Below are positions 28,801 to 43,912 of a stretch of DNA of 64,000 bases, one piece after another (position 1 is the stretch's first letter; every line of letters starts with the position of its first letter). The notes under the pieces are model-generated. The model saw only the letters and a program-made list of their open reading frames with translations, made no database searches and was not told the origin of the DNA. The stretch lies in assembly GCA_964036155.1 (NCBI GenBank), contig OZ038422.1, positions 31,829,201 through 31,893,200 of the forward strand, given 5' to 3'. Both the position numbers and the translations under genes were made by a program. Origin of the DNA: Diploscapter coronatus (lineage: Eukaryota; Nematoda; Chromadorea; Rhabditida; Rhabditidae).

Positions 28801-31800
28801 ACTGCATTACATCCACCAGCCCCAATCGCTCGTTATTCTCGAAACGAACTCGACCCTAAATGATAAAAATGATACAAGTTGCATAAAAATCAAATGAAGA
28901 TCGAGCTTTTCGATATGCGTTGATGAGTTTTTACTGATTTTGTAACCTGGATATCTCTTATTATCATAGCGTTGCATTAAATAGACACTGAAAACGGTTT
29001 CCAAATTTATGCCATTGTATACTATCTCGAAACGAGATATTATAATTATAGTCATTTTTAGTCGTTAATGTTTTGACTTGGCAAATTTGAAATTCTGCTT
29101 GGGCCACATCAGTTTGTTTCAAATTAATATATTTTAGAAAAGTCAATGTTTCGATTTCTAAGTGTATTTTTTCGGCTGAACGTAATTTATACAATAAAAT
29201 GCCTATTTGCTCCTATAAAACATCTATATCTTTCAAATAAATCCGTCATTCGCAAATGATCCTTCTAAAGTGCTTACCGTAACGCCTTCAAAAGACGTGT
29301 TGTCAATGGCAGTGAGCATTTTGTGGTATGAGAACGAGGCATCTGCTCCGAGCGACTTGGACAGGGCAATGGCTAGAGTCCACAGCCCGTCGTATAGATA
29401 CCCTCGGAATATGTTGTCAGGACTGATTCGGGTCAACTCATCCCAAATCACTGCTTGGCGCTAAATATTGAAGTTAGTAATAAACATCATAAAATACCAG
29501 AAGGTACCTTATCACCAACGATATACGTGAGATTATCCTTTCTGGCTAGCGAAAATTCAGTAATGAAATGATTTTCAAGAACCTAAATTCATCACCCATG
29601 AAAACATATGTTCAATTTCAAACATTCCAAGCAAACCTTCATCATTTCTTCCTTGGTGCAATTGAGGCTTTCCTGATTCACCCAGCTAAAATTATTCAAT
29701 TGCATAAAACTCGCTTGAAATATATCCTCACGAAGTGGTATGATCTCCAGGAATAATCCAAACATATTGATCCCCATACATCTGTCTGTGATAGGCTTCG
29801 CAGAGCACGATTGCAGACATATTAGGAGAGGCGTCCATCACTATGATATGCACGTCACGATCCTGAAAACTTGAGGTTTTTATTCTTTATATTTTAAACT
29901 TGTCAGAATTTTCACGATTTCGTGTAATTTTGGCCTATGAACAAGTATTTGAAAAATTCTATTTGGGTATATTTGATTTAACTAAACTCCAAATAAAAGT
30001 GAAATCAACATTAAATTCACAGAACAAATAATCGCATGTTCATCACAATGAGTAAATATCGTTCAATAATTTTAGTGGTTTTCAATTTTGTTTCGATTTG
30101 ATATGGAATATCGAAAGTTCATCAATTTACAAAATAATTTTTCAGTGCATATTTGCACCTAGGAAATGACAAAGTAATTTCGCAAGTTTTTCATGCCACA
30201 ATTTTATGGTACCACATTTTCAAAATAAAGTCTCTATTTCAATCTTTAATTTTAACATCTCTTCACCGATGTTTGTTCCGAATATATCCCCTTTCCTGGT
30301 TCAAAATTCTTTGTTTTTGAGTAGTCATTCAGTCATCGATAGTCAGACTCGTCTTATTCGTGTTGTTTAGATTCCCGTTCCTTCCTTTCTCCTTTCCCTT
30401 TTTTGTTTTCATTATTTCATATTCTCGTGTGCTGATTGTGTTGTTTGTGAGCTACTTTCTCTGCCCGAAAGAGCACATTTCATGGATCGAGTTGGCAGGA
30501 ACAAAGCGGCAAAGGAATCTAACTGAATCTCTGAGTCGGGCTGTAGGACTAGGGTTGAAGAGAAGGGACGGAGATGCAGGCAGGCGGCATAACTGGCAGC
30601 AAGTAGCAGCATCGAGCAGCAAAGCAACAGCAAGATCAGATGATCGTTATTCATTTCTTTTTTTTCGTTGTTTCCTTTCTGCTCCTTCATTTTTTCAACC
30701 AGAATTTCTAGGAGTTGAAAGAACAAAACGCGCAGTTTGTCAGTTAAATGGCCCCCACAGACGAAATGAGGCCATCGGACAAATAAGATAGCGGCGGCAG
30801 GCAGAGTTGGAAGGGAAAAGGGAAGGGGAGCTAATCTATGGAGTTACTACGGGAAGTACTACAAACAAGATGACGAGCTTAGGACCAGAGTCCTTCAAGT
30901 CCCGGTGATTTGATTCATTTTCTCCCCTTCCCCTATCTCGTCATCTTTCCTAATCCCCCGAGGGTCACCTCTGTTTGGCCCTTGCCTTTCTCAGGGCTGC
31001 TCCTATTGCCTATCGCTGCATGCATGCATGCATCCATCGAAATGACAGCTACACGACGATTGATGTAACAAGCAGATACAACAACACGGACTATGACAAG
31101 GACAAAAGCAAGGAGATGGATTAGAAATTGCAAAACGATGATCAGATTAAAGTAAGCAATTGCAATTTTGTATCATTGCACTTTGGACTTGGACTGATTC
31201 GAACTTGATCAAAAATCATACAAAAATTCAAAAACAACACCGCAATTTTAAAGGTTCATCTGCGTACTGCATGATTAAAGGGTAAGTTAAATAGCGAAAG
31301 AGGGGTTTTATTTTTTCAAACTTATTTTAATCAAATGCACCTTGAGTTCCTGCAATTCTCGTCCAATATTGTCCTTCTCCTGCAGACTTATTCCAGCTGT
31401 GTAAGCAATCGTCACTAGATATGCATTCTCCAATCGAGTTGTCAAAGACTCGTGAGGCTGAAATCAGGAATTCATTAGATGGTATATTTGTTAAATCCTC
31501 ATTTGTATTGGATTAAATGACAATTTTTCTACTAAACCTTCATATTTCTGCATAGATTTGTGTATAAATCCTAGTTATGTGAGAATCGAGTAATAATGTC
31601 GATGAAGATCAGCTTTCTCTGTTCCATACTCTCACAACAGCCACTTATTTTTGGAAAAGTTTGCGAGATTACATCGTCAGAAGATTAGATGAATTCGAAA
31701 AAGAAATTATGCTCAATGTTTTATTATTAAGATTCTGAGATATAATATCCTCATCTCAAGAAATATGGAAATATTCCTAACCTCTCAAGCATTCATTCAA

Positions 31801-34800
31801 AAATCATCAAATGCTGATCATGACTTACATTATGAACTCTTCAATTTCCTATTTTCCTATCATTTCCGCCCGCTAAATTTCGGTGTCCCCCTCGTGCATT
31901 TCAAATTCCGCTTCAATTTGGCACGCCTGCCATTCTCTCTCTGTCTCTTTAATTCTCCCCTACTAGTCATTCTCATTCTCTTCCTCGATTTTTTCTATTC
32001 ATGGAAGTGGCTGCCGATCTGTGCAAATCGACAGGCAGCAGGAAGCAATGGAGCAGCGAATTGCATCAAACATGCACGAGTCATTTGGATGGAAGTGTAC
32101 GAGTTACGTGACGAAATGGGCATGAATCGCAAAAACGCAAAGAGGACAGAAATTACCAGAAAGACAGGATGAAATGGCAACGTTCGAATGAGAATTGATA
32201 ACAAAATAAGCAGAAAGAAATATATTCCAGTTCAAGTCAGAATGCCCACAGATACTCTTATATTCCATAACTGCAATTTTTGATAACCTTTAGAATTGTG
32301 AAATCGCAAGAATAATTTTAAATTGTAACGAATAAAAATTTTAAAAGCAACACACTAACCAATGCATATCTGGTGTCGTCGCTCTGCTTGACGGTGCCGA
32401 TCTTCTTCCATTTGAAATAGTCGATCAATCGAAACTTTGCGTTGTTCAGATTCCGATCTCCAGGCACAATTCGATAGAATGTGAGAAAGAGCTGAACATT
32501 TATCATGATAAGCATAAGTTTATCTTGAAAATTCAGATTTTATGACAGTATGAAAATTTTCTAAAATATGCATCATATTGATGCTGTTACAAATTGATAT
32601 CTAAAACATATCCTATTCCCTACTTTTCTTCATTTGAATGCCACTTTTAACGTTATTTCGAAACAAAAAAACTACCTTTAACAAAGTGATATTTGAAAAA
32701 GAAAACCCAAAACTATGACAATGTTCAGTAGAAAATCGTGCTTATTCAATGTCAATCAAAATTGATTTAGCATTTCAAAGGTTAATGAAAATTGCAACCT
32801 CTTGCGAATCGCTGGTGCTGAATTTGGCATGCGTTTCTGCATAGGAGAGCTGCACAATCTGCCAATGCTTCAGAGCCATCGCTACTGGCTCGTTTACCTA
32901 AATATGAAGTGTTTTTAATTGAAAAAAAAATAAAATATTTTAAAATATCTAGAATTGTTATTATGCCTAAAATCACTGACCTCTGTACAAACTCCTCCAA
33001 GAATAGCGACAGGCCGCGGACTGGCTGCTATCAAATCGAACAGTGCCTTCATTCCATTTGAAGTTTTGCACTGAAACGAAATAGTAGTTTATCACATGAT
33101 TATTGAGCATTTTCATCATACAATGGAGATTAAAAGCTTGCATATCATCTAATTTTGGCTAGCTTGAAAATGAACCTGAAACGCATAGATACAGTTGAAA
33201 TTTTGCAGATTTTCACGATGTTGCCATTTTCACATGTATCCAGAGTTTCATCCGGATAATGCCTTTCAAATGAATGGATCATTCACAAAATTTTAGAAAT
33301 GATGGAAAAGTTTAGGGTGTCAGCTGCGATTCTTATTCTCATTTTTTTTGTTAAATTTAATCTTCAATATAGTATTTTTGTTTTATGAATTGAAGATAAT
33401 TGATGCCGCTATATGGACAGAACTTAAAGCATTTGTATTGGATGATGATACAATGAAACTTAAACTACTCAAATCATGATTATTTATGCTCACATATCAA
33501 CATTTGATAGTGTAGATTTAGTCTATTCATTTTTTAATCTAGTTTCATTCGTAAACATAGAATAACTGATATAAATGAATGCTAATGCACACATTCCCCA
33601 TAGTTCTTCATACTCCTCCCCCCCTAAAATATTTTCTATTAATGTGTTCAAATACCTTGTCGTTCAGCTAAAGTTGTCATTTTTCAAATTGCCTTTTCAA
33701 TCAAGTTATTGGATTTCAGCGATATTAACTTAACATAAACTTTCGATTCTTAAAAAAAAAAAACTAGCAAGGATAGTCAACAGTCAAATTTCATGAAATT
33801 CTCATCAGCCATGATCTTCTGTTGCATTTTACTATAGTTCCAATCAAGATGTTCAATCCTTTCGTTTCATTTCATGTTCGATATTTTGACATTCTGATGT
33901 TACATAATTCATTCATAACTCCATTTGACTTGTCATTCACGGTTGCCCTGTGCCTTTTGATTTGGTTTCATTCCCCCCTCTCCCCTTTTCTTCCATTTTT
34001 GCGTTGCTCTTCTTGGGGCAGTGCCTCAAAGTCCCATTCAGTTGATGGGAAAGCTATAAGTGAGAACAGGCAAAGGAGAAGCAGAAGAGGAAGGCAGAAA
34101 GGGAGGAAAAGAAATGGGCAATGTTCTACACTGCACTGCACTGACTGAATGACTGCCTCATGCAGACCGATGGCAACCTGCAGCAAAGAAATCCAAATAA
34201 TCAGCGCAAAAATTGGATGAAAGTGGAAAACCTTGGAAAATCGAAATATTAATGGCCCTCTTGCCTCTCTGCCTTCCTGCATTGCTGCTCTTTTCGGTCT
34301 CCATTAGTTGTCGTCACAAGTCCATTCTTTCCCCCCATTTTCCATTCACCTCCATTCACAAATGACTCATTCTTTCGAACTCTCAACTTTGCTTATTTCA
34401 TGAATTCCGAAATCAGCTCGAAACAAATTGATTGCATTTCTGCTTTGCTCACGAGATAATAAAATGGAGTGGATATTGGTTACAGAATTGGAGACGGAAA
34501 ATGATTAAACACATTTCTAGGATAGACAAAATGTAATAATTAGAAACGGATGAAACAGAACAACGGTTTTTTTTTATATGAACCCGGAATGATTTGAAAT
34601 GCCTTTTGTGAACATTTTTTGAATCCCATCTGCAAAGTATCTATTCGTCATTGTGATGTGAGAGATTTTCTCAAGATGCTACGACGTTTGACATTATTCA
34701 TAGTCAGCAAAACATCCTGATGCTAAATGTGGTGGATTATCAAATGACTTCTCCAGCAGTCTCTTTCCCATTTCCACATTCATTTCATTTATCAATTGGG

Positions 34801-37800
34801 GTGCGTTTTCCGTTGATATTTCATGTCTAACAACATTTGGATTGCCATTGGCTGCTTCCAGACATTACATTGTCGTCCTACTTTTCGATTCCCCGTCTTC
34901 CACTCTAGCATTCCAAACGTTCTATAAGCCTAAGTCTATCTATCAGCCCTGCATTCATACTCTAACCCCACTAATTCCTCCATTTCCTCGTTCCCACTTT
35001 TATTCTCCTCTATATCGCTGATAATTTATCTTTATCACTACACGAGACCAACTGCTAAAGATTTCATTGGAAAAATAGGCGCGGAAAGGGCGTAAATGTG
35101 GAATCAACAACAAGAAGTGGGCTAATAAAATTTGAAAGTGAAAGGAATGAACATAGAGGCTTCAAAGCAGTACGTATTTTTAAAACTCCCAAGAAATAGG
35201 TCCATGCTACAAGTATCTTGTATGTGAATAATATAACCTATATTTTAGAGATTGTATAATCACGGGCTTCTATATTTCGCATTAAATCATGAATCGTTTA
35301 AAATTTGAACAAATATAAAAGAATGTAAGAAAGAAAGTATAGCCATTACTCAATTCGATTAACCAACCATTGGTCAAAGCGACCCCGCAAAAATATTCCC
35401 AAAATTCTCGTGTTTACGTATGTCAGCAGCGATTTTAAGAATCAAAGCACGTTCATTCTTATTTATTCTTACATCTTCATCTCGATAAGCTATTTTTTAC
35501 TGTACTTTACTTCTTATTCTTTAATGTTTTAACTTTCAAATATTTTAGATAGTTAAAGCAGAAAATTATGGAAAAGTATGTATTTTCTGAAACATTATCT
35601 TTATCAATAGTTAGCATTACTCATTATGCCATATAAATGAACTTTTCTACCTTAGTCATAAGACTAATAAAAATAAAATAATACTATAGTATCTGGCAAG
35701 AATAACCCGATCAATTCGCCAAAATTTTCCATACCTAAGTCATCCATATTTGCTAAAAGTTTCACTTCTCAATATTTCTATTTAGGAGAGGTTATAACGA
35801 ATGCAAAAATAGACTGATTTTTGTCGCCTTGAATGGTCCCTGTTTCGAAATTCTAAATAAAAAGTACAGTGGGTTTGAAAGTGCGTGGAATGTTTGATTC
35901 AGCAGCTCTTTTCCGGTGGAGAATTTGTGCTGGTGACTGATTTCGTTGGTGGCCGAATTGCGAATTGGCACTTTGCAGGGCATTTGGCCGCTCGCTCGGC
36001 TACATTTGCCATGTCAGAAGTGGCAGTGACAGGCCGGATTTTCCGCGTTCTTTCACTTTCCGTAACACATACGAGCTATGGGGATATTTGATGAAATCGG
36101 AAGGCCAAGGAGAGGGGAAAAGAAAGGGAGGACTGACTATGGACCTAGGGCATAGGGAAGAAAGGCCTGCAGAAATGCACCATCAAAGGCAACAAATTTT
36201 CCCTTCCCCTTTGCATTTCCGGTCGACGGCGCAAAAAAAAACCAACTGAATACGCGCAGAAGGCAAAGGGCTTCAGACCTGAAAGGCAAAGGCGGCCGCA
36301 GCAAAATTAGGGACAAATTAGGCACTCGCAAATGTGTCTGCTCATAATTAGAAAATTGCACATTGCGCAATAACATTTCAAAGTTGCATTTCGCAATAAC
36401 CATTTTTCACATTTCTTTCTTTGTACTTTGCTGAAGCGAGATTTTTTAATCAGAAAAGCATAGAAATGGTTTTGACTAACAACATGGGAGGTTTCATTAA
36501 AAATATGAGCTCAACAGTCTTATCTTCAGATACTTCTTTTGACAAATTCAATCAGAATGGGCTCCACATTTAGCCAAAGGCACAGTAATTCCGAAAGAAC
36601 CATAAATAATTTGTAGTACTTTAAGAAAATAGAATATTCTGCAATTCGGACTAAACTATTCCATATTTCTATATTGCCAGATTCTCCTAAGTAGGAATAT
36701 TACGATAACTGAGCTCTTTCAGCGTTTGATCAGTTACAAATCTATAAGTTTTGGCAAAAATTCCTAATCAACTATAGTAAAATTTGTGCATTTTCTTCAA
36801 ACAATATTGAAGATCAAAAGTAATTCAACGAGGAATACTGTGATCGAACTGGATTATATATCGGTTTCCGAAATTTTAAAAACAAACGCGATTTCTAGAA
36901 TCGACCACTTATCTGATTATCTTGAACCGATCCGACTAAAACTTAGCTATTTATATAAGATGCTATGCGACAGTCGCATTCAAAGTTTCTCCCAAATTGC
37001 TTCAAGATAACTCGACGAATGTGTTGTTTCTAAAAACTATTCTTATGTAAAAACTTAGTTGCCACTATATTTATGAAATTGAGCCATAATTTCTTCCCGA
37101 TTCAACTGAATTTCTGAGAATAGATCTTCGTATAAATGCCAGAGATTAATGAATCATTGCGCGAATATGAGATATGAATGATCTACCCTCTATCGCATCA
37201 TCACTTCATTTCGCTTATATCTATCTGATAATCCAGTGTCAAATATAGAAAATATTGAATGAAATTATGACTGAATAAAATACTAATTATGATATTTTCT
37301 ATTTCATGAGGTCTGCTAATATTTTTCTCATAATTTTAGTAGTAAAAATATGGACCAGTGTCAATCTTAATATCCAATAAAAACTTGTATAAGAAAAAAA
37401 TCCAAGCTATTTTGACAGTTCAATTAGTAATAAAGAACTTGGTCAAGTTGAACATGTTTTTTTCACATTCAGCTGGTCTGCTTCAAAAATCATCCAAGCG
37501 AAAGATATACTATCCTTCGTTCGACTCAAAGAAGAATTCCTACGACCTGTGGTGCCTCTTCCTTCCCTCTCCCATTCCACGAACATTATCAGTTTATCGC
37601 TGGAGTTTACCCCAAAGCGCTTGTTAAAATTTCTATTTTCTGTGAATATTCGGCCAAAATAAGCAGAAAAGGCAGAGCAAAAGCAAGAAAAGAGAGGAGA
37701 GGAGAAGAGCCTATCAAATGCGATTTGCTGATAGAAATCGAATTACACCAATTCAAAGACGCAAACACGCAAGCCGCAAGAAAAGTGAAAGACGAAAGGG

Positions 37801-39575
37801 GGAGGCAGAGCGCAGATCGGATTCTCCCCCGAAAGGAGAAGAAGGAGAAAGGATGAAAAGAAGAATGAATTGATACTACGAAATGAGCCAACCCGAGTGT
37901 CCTTGTACATCAATTCGAGTTTGAAGCCGTCGAGAATGCAGGAGTGATTGTGGATGTAGTTGAGTGCCAGACGGATGGGCAGCTCCATGTTCGGATAGCC
38001 ATCGCGACGCACGAGGAATACGCCCAACGGGACGGGAGTTCCGCCAGGACGAGGCTAAAGGGAAATTATTAGATCGAATTTATCGCAATGGTGCGCGTTA
38101 TTAAAATTGTCGCACATTTATAAACAACTCATAAAACGAAATTCCTCTTTCAAAATCGGTTGATTAATTTCCCGATGGGTATTTGACTAGCCTTGTGTGA
38201 ATTTCGAATTTTACTTCGAAATGCTCTAAACGTCTTTTTACTTTCGAGAAACGAATTCATCTTGCCCCTGCATAAAAAGAAGAATTTTTATTACCTTCAC
38301 TTTTTGAAGCAGACTTTTTAAAGTTAAAATCTCGACTTAGACTTTTCGATTGTAAACTTCGTGCAATCCTACTACAGTTATCATCTGATTCTGATATAAT
38401 CGAAAACCAATTCTGCTCAATTCCCCTTCCATATTGTTCACCGCTTGATCTATCAGTTTCTCCTCAATGGAGAATATGTGCTGATTATTTGAAGTGGAAT
38501 AAACTTGCTTCATATTACTCGTATATTTGGAAAATTCGAAACTTCGCAACTTGTCAAATTAGTATGTAGAGTAAGGAGAGGGCAGAGGAATATAGGGAAA
38601 TGCTCTCCTTCTTTCCCATACTATTTCAAAGGTTGCCAATTTTCCAGGTTACCCATTATTCTGACTAATAATATCGTATTTTATCTATGTTATGATACGA
38701 GCAATTTATAAAAAAGATATTAGATCCAAGAAAAAAAATAATGACCAAAAAGCATTCTGCAAGGAAATGCTATTTTCCATGTGGTGGTAGTTTATTTCGA
38801 GTCAAAATTTCATTGCTAATCCACCATAAATCCCCATCAAATGAAACCTTCTCAGTATGACAGAATCAAAGATTGCGGTAGAATAAGCTATTTTTCTGAA
38901 GAAAGCGAAAGTTCTGATATAATTTTCAGATGATATTGATAGAGAATAGCCTGTTATTAGATCCTAAATATTTTTATGCCTGCAGCTCCTATAAAAAACA
39001 ATCTTATACTTACTTGATTAAATTTGAAAATAAAAAGCTATCTGCCATAAACGCTAATTCCAAAAAAAAATTCAAACATTGCGTTATAGCTAAACTTCAT
39101 GCATATTGCCCTACTGCTGATGAATTTAAAAAGAAACAGCATTTAGTTGATTTTCAGAATAAAGTTTTGACTCACTAATTTCGAATGATTGCTATCATAC
39201 CGGACCGTTAGAAAATATTAATATTTCCATTAATGATTCGAAAATGATCGTAATCTACTTGGGCCCTTTAATTATGAGAAGAAAAGTTGACGGCAAAATT
39301 TGTAAAATAGCAAAATCGCATTAACAAACGATAGAGAAATAAACTTCTTAATCTTTGTATATCAGATTCGTCATAATAACATGTCAGATTTCTTATTTCA
39401 AACGGAAAACCGCGTTAAATCATACCATTTGTGTGGTTTACAGTAAAGAAGAAAATAGACGAACCCTGCAGGAAAGGGAATCAGCATTGACGGGATCGAC
39501 GAGGAGGAAGAGACAGAAAGTGCAGACGACGAGCAGACGCAGCAGGGAATGGAGGAGCACAAGGGACACTCTCAT
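25874..39575 (-). CDS. GABBR2: Metabotropic GABA-B receptor subunit 2-like
   Basis: Class C GPCR subunit; in known receptors GABBR2 couples to Gi/o and dimerises with the GABA-binding subunit 1. Twenty exons: 39575-39465, 38054-37893, 33070-32981, 32897-32799, 32491-32360, 31457-31341, 29862-29732, 29685-29637, 29582-29508, 29460-29278, 28855-28720, 28464-28314, 28113-27981, 27587-27471, 27426-27313, 26861-26760, 26712-26575, 26397-26198, 26066-25997, 25948-25874; phases close to 794 residues. Exon 1 is a signal peptide. The Venus-flytrap domain follows ([37 protein letters not shown]). Seven membrane segments begin at [17 protein letters not shown]. Loop 2 ([20 protein letters not shown]) matches subunit 2 better than subunit 1. 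A short coiled-coil tail ([13 protein letters not shown]) ends at 25874. Intron 27427-27470 begins with GC. Intron 2 is 4.8 kb. Confidence 0.95.
29863..31340 (-). other. GABA-B receptor intron 6
   Basis: A 1.5-kb intron. A locally GC-richer part (about 30480-31130) includes a TGCA tandem run near 31018-31032 and purine-rich stretches. No exon with matching phase or homology was found. Regulatory function is possible but not shown. Confidence 0.5.
33071..37892 (-). other. GABA-B receptor intron 2 (4.8 kb)
   Basis: Separates the Venus-flytrap exon ending YKDTR from the one starting CKTSNGM, which are contiguous in GABA-B proteins, so no exon is missing. It holds AT-rich sequence with purine-rich blocks near 34060-34110 and 36100-36180. 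No nested gene was recognised. Confidence 0.6.
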
Positions 39576-42472
39576 CGTAGATTGACGGACAGAGGGCAGA
39601 ACGATGCGGAACTCGCATCAGCACACATACTGCCAATCCAGTCCTCCATCGTAAAAGGAAATACTGAAACCGTATGCATATTTCGAAAGAAAGAAGATCA
39701 ATGAAGTGAAAGCCATATTAATAGAACTTGTGTAACAATACTGTAAATCCGATACCAAAAACATTGAAATTACGGTTCTTGAGGGAATTTTTTCTTTCCA
39801 GGAAATAAAATGGCATTGATCTTCATAACCGAATTAATCATCAAGATTAGAAACATGATTGAAGATAAAATCTTTAAATGAGCAATGAAAAATATTGTTG
39901 CAGAAGAAATAGTAAAGAAGAAAAGATAAGGTGCACTGTTCATTTAGAGTCAATAACGCCAAACATCTTTCAAACGCTTTAGATGAAACATCGAATGACC
40001 TTGCTCAATGATATCTTCTACCAATTTCAGCGAGTATATCATAATAGCATTCGATTTGATTAAAAATAAAATTGTCTATAATCAATAGTAAAAGAGGTTC
40101 TCGTTTTCAAATCATGGTAACTAATGAAAGGGATTCTACAGGAGTTTTGAAAAATTGTTGAAGAAAAATAATGCAATTTCATTAGCTAATAGACTGTCAG
40201 TCAGAACGGATGATAATTCGGCAACTTCGAATTCTCACACACTCGCGGCTCATATTTCGCATCGCACAATCTGCACTCTCAAATGATTATTAGTTTTCTG
40301 AACGAAAAAAAACATGATAATTGACAAAAGTTCGACAAAGAAGTTCTGAAGCAATTCCATAAAAAGGAGATGAGAGAGAGAGAAAGGGAGAGATAAATGT
40401 CATTGGCAATCGAAAAGTGATAAAGGTGATAGGTGATCAGATGAGAGTGAAAATATCACTGGAGAGGGGCAGAGAAGAAGGGAAGCACAGGAGGGAGCCT
40501 AGCATAGGAAAGAGGGGAGAGCAGTTGTGAGTGGGGCGGGGCTTAACTTCCTTCAAAGAGTTTGGAGCAGGAGAGGAGACAGAGGCTGGAGACAGAAACG
40601 CTGAAAGACAGGGGGAGGGAGACAAGTAGAGAATGACGGGGAAAACATCACAAATAGAATGGAAACAATGTAGAAATGAAGGGGAAGATGAGTGGAGGAG
40701 ATGAGCAGATGAGAAGATGTTTGTAAACTGCTGGAAGATTGGCAGACGGACGGACGGACAGGAGGACAAGCCAATTGACGGACCCGTTCCATTCCATCAA
40801 ATGGTCATATTTGCACTGCTCTGCATAAATCAGCCAGGCAAGGCCTCCCTGGAATCGCCTTGAATCGTTCGTCGCTTCAATTTTCCCATAGCAATGCATA
40901 ACACAATTCCGTTCGCATTTCCATTTCCATTTCCATTCACCGAGACATGCTGAGCATTCCGGAAACGGCCGCATAAAACAACCAAACAGAATTGGAACAA
41001 GGCTAAATTGCCTGTGCACCTTCACCTCTCCATTCTCACTCCATTCCTCCATTCGTTATTCATTCATACAGCCATTTAGTAGTTTTCCTCGACTTCTTCT
41101 TCCTTCCCCCTCTTCCAATTTGTGTCAATCTGAGCATCTTCCCCTTTCCCCTGTGACATCTCTCACTTCTCCCTGCCTCTGCTTTTTTCCATGTCATTTG
41201 CTTTTTCTCCTGAGGTCATTTGTCTTCGTAGCGTCGCCAACGCGCAAGTCGATGTGAGATTCGAGGGAAGCAGAGCTCGAAAATGCGGCATTGCGACACT
41301 TCTGGAGGAGGTCGGGGAATTCGAAGGGAAAATGCCAGATCAGCTAGATTTATCAAACCCACTTCTTCTTGATCTGATATCGCCCTGCGGGTCGCTCTAA
41401 TTGATGTCATTCTACTGGAATACTAATCTGTTTAAATCTTCAATGTGATTATTCCTCCTTGGAAATTTTCAAAATCACAACCCAAATTTCGATTTAAAAA
41501 TACTGAAGACCAAATTCGAAACTGGTACTTTTATCTTGATCTGTTTTCGAAACTGAAATGCCAAGTAAAATATGAAGTTGACGACAAGATGACAGCATGA
41601 TTCCCATTAAATGGTAGCACAATTTGAAATAAGAAAAGATAATCTCGTTAATTTAAACTTATGCCATCATTTCAAAAAATCACGAAATCTATAGTGAAAG
41701 AAAGCGCAAAAATCGAAGTTGCATTTCAAAAATTATCAAAAGCCGAAAATGAAACTAAAATTTCGAATCCTTTTGCTAAATAGTAGAAAATTCTATTCTG
41801 TCACACATTCTTCTGAATGATACACTATCCTGATCCAGACTCAGATAATATCGCTAGCTTTCTGCACTATCATCAAACCTAATGGAATTGGGTTGCAATT
41901 TCATAAACTATTCCGCAAGAGAATAAGTGAATTGCATCACATTAAAAAGTGGAAACTATGATGGAAAAGGGAATCAAACTTATTGAGGTCTTTAGATTTT
42001 TGCTCAGAAATGAACCAAATGATTAGATCTGAAATGATGTGATGGTGCTGAGTGGCTGAGTGGCATGGAAAGAGACAATGCGACATGGCAGGACAATTGA
42101 CAACGAAGAAGATCAATCAAGGGATTGCAATGGGAAATGGGAAACGAATCGAGAGGGACGTCACTCCGATTGTAAACTCGACTAACATAAACACTGCGGC
42201 AAGTGGCAGATTGGTGGAGTGGGAGAATGCAGGAATATGCAGCAGGCCAATGGGGCAGTTTGGAATTTGGAGAGCAATGAAATTCAGCTGCATTTATTAA
42301 ATTTGGCACATGAAGGGGAAGCGGACCGAGAGAGTAGAGGCAGAGAAAGGGAAAGAGGAAGAGGGCTGTCGCCAACCAGCAGAGCAACGCATTTCAAAGA
42401 AAACATAGAAGTGTGCGTAAGGAGTGGAGCAGATTCGAGATTCTAGACTCGGGAGAAGGAACGGGACGAGGG

Positions 42473-42497
42473 TCGGTCGGTCGATCGGTCGGTCGGT
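42473..42497. repeat. GGTC tandem microsatellite
   Basis: About six consecutive GGTC units, with one changed to GATC, inside a GC-richer segment of the gene-poor gap. Confidence 0.7.
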
Positions 42498-43531
42498 GCC
42501 GGATGCCAGCAGAGCCCATCCCTGCCAAACCACATTTCATTTCCATATCTCCATATTCATATCTCCAGTTTGTTTACGTCTCCACTTCCTCTTCGGCTAT
42601 GCCATGTCTCGTTTCTCCTGCCGAAACTTCCAATAAAAATGCTGCAATCCTCCGTTGGCTGGGGCCGCATACCCAAAGATTAACAAACACTTGCACGCAG
42701 CCACACGGCAGCAGTGTTTGCCTGTTTGCTCCCAATTAAGACTAAGACTCTGGTGGGGAGGAAAAAGAACGAAGCCGACAGATGAAGGAAGATTTGCCGG
42801 AAAAAAGTGTGGAAAAGTGACTGCAAATGAAAATGTTGAACAGAAGAAGTAAAAATAGAAAAGTGACGATGTGATGAACAAGTGTGTAAGACAGTGACTT
42901 TAACACATTTTGGAAGGCGGAAACGAAAATTGCGAAAAGATAAGAATTCTCGTACGCTACTGATGGTAAATGAACTGAGAATAAAGAAGAATGAATAAAC
43001 GATCGAAGAAGATCACATATCATCAATCGGGGGATGATAATGAATGGAAATTTGAAAACTTTTAGGCTCGGGATTTTCAATTCGAATAGACCTAATGAAA
43101 TCGCAAAGTACAACAAAATTTAGCGATATTAGCACAATAGGAAATGTGCATTTCTACCCAAAAGAAGAAATGCCTGATTTATTTTACGAAGTTTCATGAA
43201 TTTTTAGGACCCCGAAATTTTTCTGCTAAAATTTCAAATATATAGGAGTAGGAGTTCTTTGGAAATTTTTTAAATCGAAGTAGGTAGTTAATGATGATCA
43301 TCCCCTGCTCTCAATGCTAGAAGCGATGCAAATTCATTAATGCGAAAAAAGCACGGAGAGGCAGATTTGAATGGGTGATAAGCAGAAGAATTGTGTGAGA
43401 AGCAGCGCAGAAATGCTGAAGATATGCCAGATGAAGACGGATTAGAAGAGCAAATTGGCGAGTCTTTGAAATGATCTGGGAGCGTGAATATTCGACCATT
43501 AAATAGCAGAAAATAAAAATTTATTCTACCT

Positions 43532-43912
43532 TAAGAGTGAATGTCAGCAAAAATCAAAGTCATAAGAAAGTGGTGCGGAACAGGGGTCCGTCGATTTGGC
43601 TGATTTTCACATATGTTATTCAGTTTTTCATGCTGATACCCATGGTGTGGTTTGTTTTTCATAAAAATTATCGTATGTAGGATTACGGTAGCTTAAAGTT
43701 TTGACAGACCCGATCTCAGAAGAAAATTCATAACTTTCTTATGTCTGAACCAAATTGAATGCTTCTTTTTTATTTCGTAGATCTCGAGTAGGAGAATAAA
43801 GTAAAATATAAAGAAAATTCTCAGAAATTAAATTTTTGCCGGGAGAAATTAGCCTAAGTTACCCTATATACCCGTACTGTGTTTACAAATTTAATGTGAG
43901 TTAACGTCGGAG
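43532..43912. repeat. Dispersed repeat, copy 2
   Basis: Same-strand copy of 9113-9478, with shared blocks such as TCCGTCGATTTGGCTGATTT, TGCGGAACAGGG and TTTTGACAGA. It diverges more towards its right end. No open frame is conserved between copies. Confidence 0.75.

Noticed and set aside
30360..30791. 143-codon frame inside GABA-B intron 6
   Set aside because: Starts in low-complexity T/C-rich sequence, no domain, opposite strand to the host gene, no splice support.
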